DNA of 64,000 nt from Archangium sp. GTDB taxonomy: Bacteria; Myxococcota; Myxococcia; Myxococcales; Myxococcaceae. The notes under the pieces are model-generated. The model was not told the origin of the DNA. It did not search any database and saw only the letters and a program-made list of their open reading frames with translations. The DNA is taken from the NCBI GenBank assembly GCA_030695565.1, contig JAUYRZ010000042.1, positions 1 to 64,000 on the forward strand, in the 5' to 3' direction. Position numbers and translations under genes: made by a program. Shown here piece by piece: positions 46,916 to 54,149 of this stretch. Every line of letters begins with the position of its first letter. Within the stretch, counting starts at the first letter, position 1.

Positions 46916-48400
46916 ATGCCCATTCGTTCTAGTCTCCCCGGTGTCGTTGCGCCCAGCACGCCGGCCACGACCACGCCCGTCACCACCCCCTCGGCGCCCG
47001 TCGCGCCTGCTCGCCCTGCACCGTGGAGCGGCCCTGCGGGCCCCTCGCCGCGTGATGCGTTCAACGTGGTGGCGAACACGCTGCGCAATGCGGGCCCGTC
47101 GAACTTCGAGATGGTGGCGGGCCGCTACCCCGATGCCGTGCCGCTCACCACCGTGCTCGGTGCGATCGGTGCGTCGCCGCAAGGCCAGGCCGCGCTCGGC
47201 AAGGTGCTGGATGACTTGAAGGCGAAGACCGGCGTCGACGTGCCGCCCGAGCTGCGCGCCGCGGTGTTGTCGAACCCCGCCGCGTTGACGAAGGCGATGG
47301 AGCTCACGCCCGGCCAGCTGAGCAACGGCATCGTGGGGCTCAACGCCGCGCACCAGTCGGGGAAGCTCAAGAAGGGTGAACCCGCGCCGAACCTGCTCCC
47401 GCAGCAGTTCGATCTGTCGAAGATCGACGAGGTGGTGGCGGAGCGCCCGAAGCTCGAGATGAAGGAGCTCGCGCCCGGGTTGTTCCAGGGGGACCTGCCC
47501 AGCACGACGTCTGATCAGCAGATCAAACGCAACCGCGTGGTGGCTGAGGTCTTCGGCCGGCTGTCGAACAACGCGTCGTTGCCTGAAGGAGAGAAGTTCT
47601 CCGTCACGCACAACGGGAAGAAGTTCACCGGCCTCGACGAGTTCGCAAAGCAGCTCCAGGCCGATGGGTACGAGGTGAACGTCGCCTTCGAGCAGCGCGT
47701 GGCGAACTTTTCGAACTTGAAGACGGTGGTGCCGGGTTCGAATCCTCCGAAGTTCCTCGATGTGCCGGCGCCGTTGATGATCAAGACGGGCCTCAAGGAC
47801 GGGCTCGGCAAAGAGGCGATCGTGCCGGCGGTGCACTCCGAGATGGTGATCTCCATCAAGGCGGGGCCGAACGCGCGTGGACCGAAGTTCGACGCGGATC
47901 TCAAGTTCTACCAGGGCGTCAGCGGCACCGGCTTCTTCCCCTGCAACACGACCGCGAACCCGGCGTGGTGCGGCAAGTCGCAGCAGGCCTCGCTCACCGG
48001 CGCAAAGGCGCTCGAGGCGATCTCGGTGGCGGGCGCGTTCACCGATGTCGTCAACACCACCGCGAAGGCGAAGAACCTGTACGCCGATGGCTACGGCATC
48101 ACCGGCGTGTGCAACGACTCGGTGGCGGTGGTGCAGCAGGCGGTGACCGGTCGTGCCGATGCGTACCCCTTGCTGATGAAAGACGCCGTGCTCTCCGAGG
48201 CCCTGGCCGAGCGGCTGGGTGATGCGAACAAGGCCGACGACCCGGCGTACAAAGCCATTCGCAAGGCGATGCGCGAGCTGCCTTCCGATGTTCGGCACAA
48301 CGAGTCGCAGGCGAGGCGGGCGTTGGCTTCGCTTCCCTGGGCGGCGGGCAAAGAGCCTTTCGCCAGTTCGGAAGAGGCTCGGAGAATCCTCAGTCAGTAA
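46916..48400 (+). CDS. Putative effector or peptidase with a Cys/His pair
   Basis: A 494-aa protein without Sec signal peptide. A Pro/Thr/Ala-rich disordered N-terminus (residues 8-45) precedes a helical region, and a C-terminal domain (about 225-420). In the latter, His307 (VPAVHSEMVISI) comes before Cys399 (YGITGVCNDSVAVVQ). An order of His then Cys, with a Cys at a helix start after a Gly, is the arrangement of circularly permuted papain-like (NlpC/LRAT-type) enzymes. A Cys343/Cys352 pair (FPCNTT...WCG) could be a disulfide. The identification is weak; no substrate can be proposed. It may be delivered outside by an unrecognised route. Confidence 0.5.
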   Translation: MPIRSSLPGVVAPSTPATTTPVTTPSAPVAPARPAPWSGPAGPSPRDAFNVVANTLRNAGPSNFEMVAGRYPDAVPLTTVLGAIGASPQGQAALGKVLDDLKAKTGVDVPPELRAAVLSNPAALTKAMELTPGQLSNGIVGLNAAHQSGKLKKGEPAPNLLPQQFDLSKIDEVVAERPKLEMKELAPGLFQGDLPSTTSDQQIKRNRVVAEVFGRLSNNASLPEGEKFSVTHNGKKFTGLDEFAKQLQADGYEVNVAFEQRVANFSNLKTVVPGSNPPKFLDVPAPLMIKTGLKDGLGKEAIVPAVHSEMVISIKAGPNARGPKFDADLKFYQGVSGTGFFPCNTTANPAWCGKSQQASLTGAKALEAISVAGAFTDVVNTTAKAKNLYADGYGITGVCNDSVAVVQQAVTGRADAYPLLMKDAVLSEALAERLGDANKADDPAYKAIRKAMRELPSDVRHNESQARRALASLPWAAGKEPFASSEEARRILSQ

Positions 48401-48460
48401 ACCGGGGTGAGCGTCAGGCAACCTGACAGTCCCCCCGGGCGACAATCATCGGGTCCCTTC

Positions 48461-49327
48461 GTGAACATCTTTCGATCACTCGCTCGCGGCATTTTGAACG
48501 GTCTGCGCGGCGGCAGGCCGGTCGAGGGTGAGGCGCGAGATGTGGCTCCGGTGGTGGTGGATGGGTTTGATCCGGCGCCGGTGAGTGCGGTGCCGAAGGT
48601 GGTGCGCGCGGATCGGTATGAGTCGAGCTTCACGCCTGCGTCGTCGCAGGGCGATTCGTTCGAGCGGGCCGAGCGGTCGGCGCCGGTGGATCTCTCGGGT
48701 GGCGTGAAGGTGCACTACACGTTGGTGGACGAGTCGGCGGCTGCCACGGCACCGCCGCAGGAGTTCTTCGCCGCGTCGCTCGATGATCTCGATCTCTCGA
48801 TGTTGCCCGAACTCCCTCTGGGGGAAGGTCGGGGAGAGGGCGCCGTCGCGCCTCCCGAAGCTGAAGTCGCCGCTGCTGAAGGAGTTGAAGCGCCGGTAGC
48901 CCCCGCCACCGAAGTTGAAGCTCCGCCGGAGGCCGCAGCTGTCGCGCTGACGGCTCCTGTCGCGTTGCCCGCTGCTGAAGTTGAAGCAGCGGTGGCGCTC
49001 CCGCTCGCTGAGGCTGAGGCCTTCGCGGCTCCCGCTGCCTTCGCTTTGCCCGCTTTCGCCTGGCCTGTCGTCGAAGCGGAGGCTGCGCCGCGCTCTGCGC
49101 CCTTCGCCGATTCGGGCTTCGTTGCTTCGTTTGATGATCTTCCGCTGCTCCCCTCAGAGCCCGAGGCTCCGGCGGCAGCTTCGGGGTTCCTCGCTTCGCT
49201 CGAGGATCTCGGGCTACTCGACCCTCACCCTCTCCCAGAGGGCCCAGAGGGAGAGGGGACTCCTCCGAAGACGTCAGCTCATGACGTTGAGCTTGAGGCC
49301 CTTTTGCTTCTCCCGAAGCCCGACTGA
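48461..49327 (+). CDS. Low-complexity Ala/Glu/Pro protein with three ASxxDLxLL motifs
   Basis: A 288-aa soluble protein starting with GTG at 48461 (VNIFRSLARGILNGL), though a GTG at 48407 is in frame. It has a basic amphipathic N-terminus, then Ala/Glu/Pro-rich low complexity. Three short motifs recur: FAASLDDLDLSMLP, FVASFDDLPLLP and FLASLEDLGLLDP, spaced about 115 and 24 residues apart. Two copies of the palindromic CCCTCTCCC element are read in frame within it. The end overlaps the convergent neighbouring gene by 54 nt. Function unknown; the motifs look like docking sites. Confidence 0.55.
   Translation: MNIFRSLARGILNGLRGGRPVEGEARDVAPVVVDGFDPAPVSAVPKVVRADRYESSFTPASSQGDSFERAERSAPVDLSGGVKVHYTLVDESAAATAPPQEFFAASLDDLDLSMLPELPLGEGRGEGAVAPPEAEVAAAEGVEAPVAPATEVEAPPEAAAVALTAPVALPAAEVEAAVALPLAEAEAFAAPAAFALPAFAWPVVEAEAAPRSAPFADSGFVASFDDLPLLPSEPEAPAAASGFLASLEDLGLLDPHPLPEGPEGEGTPPKTSAHDVELEALLLLPKPD
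48812..48840. repeat. In-frame CCCTCTCCC-family element (first)
   Basis: CTCCCTCTGGGGGAAGG followed by GGGGAGAGGG. It lies inside the low-complexity gene and codes for LPLGEGRGEG directly after the first ASLDDLDLSMLP motif. Confidence 0.7.
49222..49258. repeat. In-frame CCCTCTCCC-family element (second)
   Basis: CCCTCACCCTCTCCCAGAGG with GGGAGAGGGG, matching the copy at 22741-22776 closely. It codes for DPHPLPEGPEGEG after the third motif and precedes the overlap with the convergent gene. Confidence 0.7.
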
Positions 49328-49537
49328 CTCAGGCCCCTCGGTCTCCAGCCCCAGGGCCATCTCGAGCAGGTCGATCAACTGCGCGCGCGAGTCGACGTCG
49401 TCCGCCGCGAGAATGGTGATCTCCACGGGCAGGCGCTCCTCCGCGGGTACGGGTTCAGCTTCTACGGGCTTACCGTCAGGACCGAGTTCTTCGACCAACA
49501 GGTCCCCGTCACGATGAATGGTGTATCGCCGATGCAT
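49274..49537 (-). CDS. 87-aa hypothetical protein
   Basis: A small acidic protein, MHRRYTIHRDGDLLVEELGPD..., with a middle Pro/Glu segment (VEAEPVPAEERLPVEI) and a helix AADDVDSRAQLIDLLEMALGL. The ATG at 49537 is chosen; a GTG three codons upstream (49546) is possible. The gene ends inside the convergent low-complexity gene by 54 nt, which may result from repeat insertion extending that neighbour. No family is recognised. It diverges from the FHA gene by 45 nt. Confidence 0.5.
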   Translation of the reverse strand: MHRRYTIHRDGDLLVEELGPDGKPVEAEPVPAEERLPVEITILAADDVDSRAQLIDLLEMALGLETEGPESVGLREKQKGLKLNVMS

Positions 49538-49582
49538 GATGGACACACTGTAACGCGGGCGCGGCTGATCTACGCTGTCGGT

Positions 49583-50092
49583 GTGCCTGTTCCGCTCTCC
49601 CAGTTCGCCATGAAGCTCTTCGTGAACCCCAAGCCGGACGCGGATCCCAACGTTCCCGGGCTGGTCTGGGAGGCACCCCCCACCCGGCTGACCGACTCTG
49701 GCCACTGGGAGATGACCGACGCCGGGCAGGCCATGATGCGGCCCCGTGCCGGCGAGCCCCTCATCTTCCTGGTGCAGAAGGGCAACGCCACCAACAACCC
49801 CTTCGCCATGGGCGTCACCGTCGGCCGCGTGGAGAGCAACGACATCGTGGTCGACGACGGCTCGTGCAGCCGGTTTCACGCCTGGCTCCAGCGCGATGAA
49901 CGCACCAAAGAATGGTCGCTCACCGACGCCGAGAGCAAGAACGGCACGTGGGTCGACGGCGTGCAGCTGTCCGCCAAGCAGCGCGTGCAGCTGCGTGATG
50001 GCGCCAAGCTCAAGTTCGGCGACGTCGAGATGACCTTCCTCCTGCCCATCGCGTTGAAGACGTTCGTCGGGCAGCGCTTCGGCGCGAAGTGA
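49583..50092 (+). CDS. FHA-domain protein
   Basis: A 169-aa protein with a single FHA domain (about residues 70-145): GVTVGRVESNDIVVDD, SCSRFHAWL and SKNGTWVDGVQL supply the Gly-Arg, Ser-x-x-His and Asn-Gly phosphothreonine-reading residues. The N-terminal part is short and without signal peptide. Start is GTG at 49583 (VPVPLSQFAM) or ATG at 49610. It should recognise a phosphorylated partner from one of the many Ser/Thr kinases expected in myxobacteria; no kinase is in the window. It ends one base before the convergent DAG-repeat lipoprotein gene. Confidence 0.85.
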   Translation: MPVPLSQFAMKLFVNPKPDADPNVPGLVWEAPPTRLTDSGHWEMTDAGQAMMRPRAGEPLIFLVQKGNATNNPFAMGVTVGRVESNDIVVDDGSCSRFHAWLQRDERTKEWSLTDAESKNGTWVDGVQLSAKQRVQLRDGAKLKFGDVEMTFLLPIALKTFVGQRFGAK

Positions 50093-50093
50093 G

Positions 50094-51476
50094 TCAGGGC
50101 GCCGGGTAGCTGGTGAAGCGCACTCCGAAGACTGCCCTGCCGCCCGCGGCCTCCGACAGGCTCCACAACAAGTCGTGCGCTTCGTCGACCATCAGGTCTT
50201 CCGGTGAATCGGAGAAGTTCATGGTGCGGCTGCCCGTGGGGTTGACCGAGTAGAGCTCGCCGCCACCGCCCGCCGGCGCGCTCGAGGAGAGGAACGTGAG
50301 GCTGCCCCGTCGTGCGCCCCCTTGCACCTGGCGCTGGCCCATCACGAAGGCGTCGAGCGGCCAGGTGGTGGTGGGGCCTCGGAGCAACCCGGTGGACGGG
50401 TCGAGCGGCCACCGGAAGACCCGGCCCGACAACGCGGCAGTGCAGGCGGTGCCGCTGCAGTACTCGCCCGACACCAGCGCGGGCGGGGTGCTGCTGCGAT
50501 CGAGCGAGACCCAGGAGAAGATCGGCCCGCAGGTCGAGCGGTCGACATAGGAGCCGACTTGCGGCACCACGTATTTGTAGAGCCCCGCGCGGCAGGTGGT
50601 GGCGGTGCAGCCGATGGTGTCCACGTCGGTGTCGACTTGCATGATGCGCGCGAGGTCGAACACGCGGAAGCCGCTGCCGGTCTGCGCCATGTAGAGCCAG
50701 CGGCCGTACCAGGCGATGCCTCCGGCGTGCGCGTCGACCTGCACGAAGCTGGGCGCCGCGGCCGTGCCGGTGGGTTGAACGAGCAGCGCGAAGCGGTAGC
50801 GCGGTGCAGCCGGGTTGGTGATGTCGACGAAGGCGATGCGCACGCCTTTGTTGAGGCCTCCGTCTTCGTAGAAGCTCACCAGGATCACTCGTTTGCCGGC
50901 CGCCAGCCCGCTGGGATCTCCGTCGGCGCTGCCGGTGATGCCCTGGGGAATCCAGGTGGTGGAGGCTTGATCTTCGGCGTTCCATTTGAAGGCCAGCGAG
51001 AGGCCCGCGGGGGAGCCGGGCACCGTGGTGGTCTGCGTGGCGATTCGGTTGGCGTCGGCGACCACCGCGGAGAGCGCGACCGGGGTGGTGCGTTGTTCGA
51101 GGGCGTCGAGCAGCGGGCCGTTGGTGCGGAAGCCGGCGGCTGCGGACATGGGAAAGGCGCAGCGGTTGATGGCGCGCAGGCCGCCGCCTTCGACGAGGTT
51201 GGTGGGGGCGCCGGGGCACTGGGCGGTCTGGAGCGCGCAGGGGTCGACGAAGCCTGCATCCGGGCGGCCTGCGTCGGTGGCTCCGGCGTCCATCTCACCT
51301 GAGTCGACCTGACCTGCGTCGATCTGGCCTGCGTCGATCTCGCCTGCATCCGCGTCGACTTCTCCCGCGTCGGCCTCTCCTGCGTCGATTGATTCGTGGC
51401 CTGCGTCGACTTCGCTCGGCGGCGCTCCGCAGGAGAAGGCGATCAGCAGCGCGGAAGCGAGAGACCACTTCTTCAT
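50094..51476 (-). CDS. DAG-repeat lipoprotein
   Basis: A 460-aa lipoprotein: lipobox IAFSC (Cys16), then a spacer of about ten IDAGQ/VDAGE/PDAG-type repeats from residue 22 to 75, coded by 15-bp DNA repeats. The globular remainder (about 80-460) has beta-propeller-like blocks (GIAWYGRWLYMAQTGSGFRVFDLARI, GGGGELYSVNPTGS, EDLMVDEAHDLLWSLSEA) reminiscent of extracellular beta-propeller lipoproteins, and some paired cysteines. The D-A-G spacer keeps the domain away from the membrane. Function unknown. Confidence 0.72.
   Translation of the reverse strand: MKKWSLASALLIAFSCGAPPSEVDAGHESIDAGEADAGEVDADAGEIDAGQIDAGQVDSGEMDAGATDAGRPDAGFVDPCALQTAQCPGAPTNLVEGGGLRAINRCAFPMSAAAGFRTNGPLLDALEQRTTPVALSAVVADANRIATQTTTVPGSPAGLSLAFKWNAEDQASTTWIPQGITGSADGDPSGLAAGKRVILVSFYEDGGLNKGVRIAFVDITNPAAPRYRFALLVQPTGTAAAPSFVQVDAHAGGIAWYGRWLYMAQTGSGFRVFDLARIMQVDTDVDTIGCTATTCRAGLYKYVVPQVGSYVDRSTCGPIFSWVSLDRSSTPPALVSGEYCSGTACTAALSGRVFRWPLDPSTGLLRGPTTTWPLDAFVMGQRQVQGGARRGSLTFLSSSAPAGGGGELYSVNPTGSRTMNFSDSPEDLMVDEAHDLLWSLSEAAGGRAVFGVRFTSYPAP
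51252..51410. repeat. Imperfect 15-bp tandem repeats encoding the DAG spacer
   Basis: Repeats of the form CCTGCGTCGATCTSG (minus strand encodes IDAGQ/VDAGE). They are in frame inside the lipoprotein gene, so slippage would change spacer length only. Confidence 0.7.
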
Positions 51477-51548
51477 GGCTTCACCGTAGCGGTGCCGGGG
51501 CTTCGTCGTGGGTGGGCCTCAGGTTTGTGTCACCGGGCTGACTCACCG

Positions 51549-51570
51549 CCCTCTCCCGAAGGGAGAGGGG
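51549..51570. repeat. Palindromic CCCTCTCCC-type element
   Basis: CCCTCTCCCGAAGGGAGAGGGG, a compact perfect hairpin, lies 9 nt beyond the response-regulator stop (3' end, minus strand) and upstream of the DAG lipoprotein gene. It is a probable terminator. Confidence 0.7.
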
Positions 51571-51579
51571 ATTTCAAGT

Positions 51580-52275
51580 TCATGCGTCGAAGCGGTAGCC
51601 CAGCCCTCGCACCGTCTTGAAGTGTCTGGGCTCGTCCGGATCAGGCTCGAACTTCGCTCGCAGCTGGCTGACGAAGTTGTCCACCGTGCGCGCCGTGCCT
51701 TCGTACCCATAACCCCACGCGCCCGAGAGCAGCTCTTCTCGGCTGAACGTATGACCCGGGTGCGTGACGAAGTGCCCGAGCAGCTTGAACTCCTGCGCGG
51801 TCAACTCGACGGGCACGCCCCTGCGGCTGACCGTCTTCGCGTTGAGATCGACCGCGGTGTCGGAGAACCGCACGATGTTCTCATCACGCACCCGCCGCCG
51901 GAGCACCGCGCGGATGCGGGCCAGCAGCTCCTGCAGACCGAACGGTTTGACCACGTAGTCATCGGCGCCGAGGTTGAGGCCCATCACGCGATCGGTCTCC
52001 ACGCCCTTGGCCGAGAGCACCACCACGGGGATGGTGCTGCCGCGGGCGCGCAGCTCCTCGAGCACCTCGAAGCCGTTCATCTGCGGGAGCATCACGTCGA
52101 GCACCAGCAGATCTGGCCGCTCGTCGATCGCCTTCTGCAAGCCGGTGCGCCCGTCTTGCGCCTGGATCACGTCGAACCCCTCGAACCGGAGGCTCATGGA
52201 GAGCCCGGTGAGGATGGAGAGATCGTCTTCCACCACCAGGATGCGCGGTTTCTTGTCGGTTGATTCGGTGGTCAT
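51580..52275 (-). CDS. OmpR/PhoB-family response regulator
   Basis: A 231-aa regulator: ILVVEDDLSI acidic pocket, phosphorylated Asp60 in LLVLDVMLPQMNGF and GADDYVVKPFGLQELLARIRA, followed by a winged-helix DNA-binding domain with VELTAQEFKLLGHFVTHPG and TVDNFVSQLRAK, ending FKTVRGLGYRFDA. ATG at 52275 overlaps the histidine-kinase stop by 4 nt. It is the partner of that kinase. Targets unknown; the DAG-repeat lipoprotein lies downstream on the same strand across a hairpin. Confidence 0.92.
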   Translation of the reverse strand: MTTESTDKKPRILVVEDDLSILTGLSMSLRFEGFDVIQAQDGRTGLQKAIDERPDLLVLDVMLPQMNGFEVLEELRARGSTIPVVVLSAKGVETDRVMGLNLGADDYVVKPFGLQELLARIRAVLRRRVRDENIVRFSDTAVDLNAKTVSRRGVPVELTAQEFKLLGHFVTHPGHTFSREELLSGAWGYGYEGTARTVDNFVSQLRAKFEPDPDEPRHFKTVRGLGYRFDA

Positions 52276-53780
52276 TGCACGAGAGGGAGGTGAATGCGGA
52301 AGGTACTGCCCCGCCCAGGGACGCTGTCGACGGAAATCCACCCGTCGTGCGCTTGAACGATGCGTTGTGCGATCGACAGGCCCAGCCCAGAGCCTTCGGT
52401 GTCGCGCGTGAGAAGACTGTCCACTCGATAGAACCGATCGAAGATGCGTTTCTGTTCCCGCCGGGGAATGCCCACGCCGTGGTCTTCGACCTCCAGCACC
52501 ACGAAGTCGTCATCGACGATGCCGCGCAGCTCGATGCGTTTGTCGCCTTCGCGCGAATATTTCCACGCGTTCTGCAGCAGGTTGAGCAGCGCCCCCGACA
52601 AGGCGTCGCGGTCGACCTCGATCTCCCCCAGGTTCGGAGCGAGCGTCAGCTGCAAATCGAAAGGCGCATCGATGCGTTGTGCCTTGAACGCGTTGACCGC
52701 GGCGTCCACCAGGTCGGTGGTGGGCAGCCGCTCGCGCCGGTACTGCTTCTTGCCGCTCTCGATGCGCGACCAGTCGAGCACCGACTCGATCATTCCCGAC
52801 AGGCGCGCGGTCTCCTTGGAGAGCAGATCGAGCACCGTCTGCATCTCCACCGGATCCTTCACCCGCCCCAGCGCGAGCATCTCGATGAACATGCGGATCG
52901 AGGTCAGCGGCGTGCGCAGCTCGTGGCTCACCAGCGAGACGAAGTCGGTCTTCAAGCGCGAGAGCCGCGCTTCCCGGTACAGCGTGCGGCCGGTGAAGAT
53001 CACGCCCAGGGCGAGGGTGATGTAAAAAAGCCCGAGCAGCACGCTGTAGATCCACCGGTTGCGCGTGGACGCAGCGGCCACCGGGTCGGCGCCCGTGGTC
53101 ACCACCACCAACCGGAAATCCTGCAGGGGCAGCGGCATCAAGAGCCCCGCCAACTCGCGGTCACCCAGCGCCGCTTCTCTCGCTTCGGCCAGGCGAGCCA
53201 CCATGCCCTCCGCGGGCGACGAACGTTTCACCGGCACCAGCATGAAGGTGCCTTCTTCACCGGGCGGGGTGAGGTGATCGCCGATGTTCTGCAGGAGCGT
53301 CTGCACCGCTTTCGCTGAGACCTGAGCCCCGATCACCTTCTGACCCCGGCGCAGCGCTGCCACCAGGAAGGTGCCTTGCGGCGAGGTGATGGAGAAGATC
53401 ACCGGACGCTCTGGCAACGACATCAGCTCGACATCCAACGGCTTGAGCGCCGCGGTGATGCGCGGGTCTTCACACACCACTTCTCCGGCGCTCACCGTGA
53501 AGCCCACGTCGGTCAGCTGCAGCGAGCCCCGTTGCAGCACCAGCGTGGGCGAGGTCGATCGCACCTGGGCGTCGGCGAAGGCATCGGCGAGCTCGTTTTG
53601 TGCAGTGGCGAGGCGACCGGTCCACAACACCTCGATGCGCTTCTCCACCGCCGCCCGCTCATTGACGATGCCCACGATGCCGAACGCCAGCAGCCCTGCC
53701 GAGGGCAACACCACGAGGAGGATCAAGCGGGTGAACGTGCGCCGAAACGAGAGCAGCTCGACGCTCGGAGGCACGGCCAT
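52272..53780 (-). CDS. Membrane sensor histidine kinase
   Basis: A 502-aa kinase. TM1 is at about 18-40, a periplasmic sensor domain follows (about 42-235), and TM2 lies near 240-262. The kinase core has H-box LVSHELRTPLTSIRMFIEML, N-box ALLNLLQNAWKYS, G1 EDHGVGIP and G2 EGSGLGLSIAQRI. No HAMP is obvious; the second helix leads almost directly to HisKA. The ATG at 53780 (MAVPPSVELLSF) has a GAGAAG ribosome site and is preferred over the GTG six codons upstream. It is first in the operon with its regulator. Confidence 0.9.
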   Translation of the reverse strand: MAVPPSVELLSFRRTFTRLILLVVLPSAGLLAFGIVGIVNERAAVEKRIEVLWTGRLATAQNELADAFADAQVRSTSPTLVLQRGSLQLTDVGFTVSAGEVVCEDPRITAALKPLDVELMSLPERPVIFSITSPQGTFLVAALRRGQKVIGAQVSAKAVQTLLQNIGDHLTPPGEEGTFMLVPVKRSSPAEGMVARLAEAREAALGDRELAGLLMPLPLQDFRLVVVTTGADPVAAASTRNRWIYSVLLGLFYITLALGVIFTGRTLYREARLSRLKTDFVSLVSHELRTPLTSIRMFIEMLALGRVKDPVEMQTVLDLLSKETARLSGMIESVLDWSRIESGKKQYRRERLPTTDLVDAAVNAFKAQRIDAPFDLQLTLAPNLGEIEVDRDALSGALLNLLQNAWKYSREGDKRIELRGIVDDDFVVLEVEDHGVGIPRREQKRIFDRFYRVDSLLTRDTEGSGLGLSIAQRIVQAHDGWISVDSVPGRGSTFRIHLPLVQ

Positions 53781-54149
53781 GCGCAGCTTCTCGCACACCA
53801 GGCGTGCACTTTCCTGCGCATCCTGCAGGAGCGAAGCCGTTCCAGCGGTACGCTGGGCGAGCGCATTCGGAGCGAAGCGGAGGATGCGCCGAGGCGAAGC
53901 GACCCAAAAATAGAGGTTTGATCGGAATGCCTCGCTGCGGCACCAAAGGCTTCATGCGCCTGGGTCTCCTCAGGCACGCGGGCTGCAGAGTGGGCGCACG
54001 ATTCGGAGCGCAGGTCAGATTTCGGGCAGTTGCGGTGAGTCGGAGCCAATCGCTCTGACAAGCATGACAGGGCATGGATGTCCCGCAGTCGGCCGGGCAA
54101 GATACGCAGCTTCATTTCCAGGACGTTTCCAGGTTGGGGGTACAACACG
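53781..54149. other. 369-nt divergent intergenic region
   Basis: This is the only long gap in the window. It separates the histidine kinase and the di-haem lipoprotein. I see no supported gene. It contains a GCCTG-N8-CAGGC hairpin at 53958-53975 and GCGCAT/ATGCGC arms around 53858-53888. No convincing -35/-10 pair or sigma54 GG-N10-GC site was found, though promoters for both flanking genes must lie here. Confidence 0.6.

Noticed and set aside
47741-47757. GGTTCGAATCC resembling a tRNA T-arm
   Set aside because: It codes for PGSNPP within the putative effector, and no acceptor stem, D-arm or anticodon arm surrounds it.
53804-54058. 84-aa frame in the long divergent intergenic region
   Set aside because: No ribosome site, Cys/Arg-rich composition without hydrophobic core, and one end overlaps the kinase leader.
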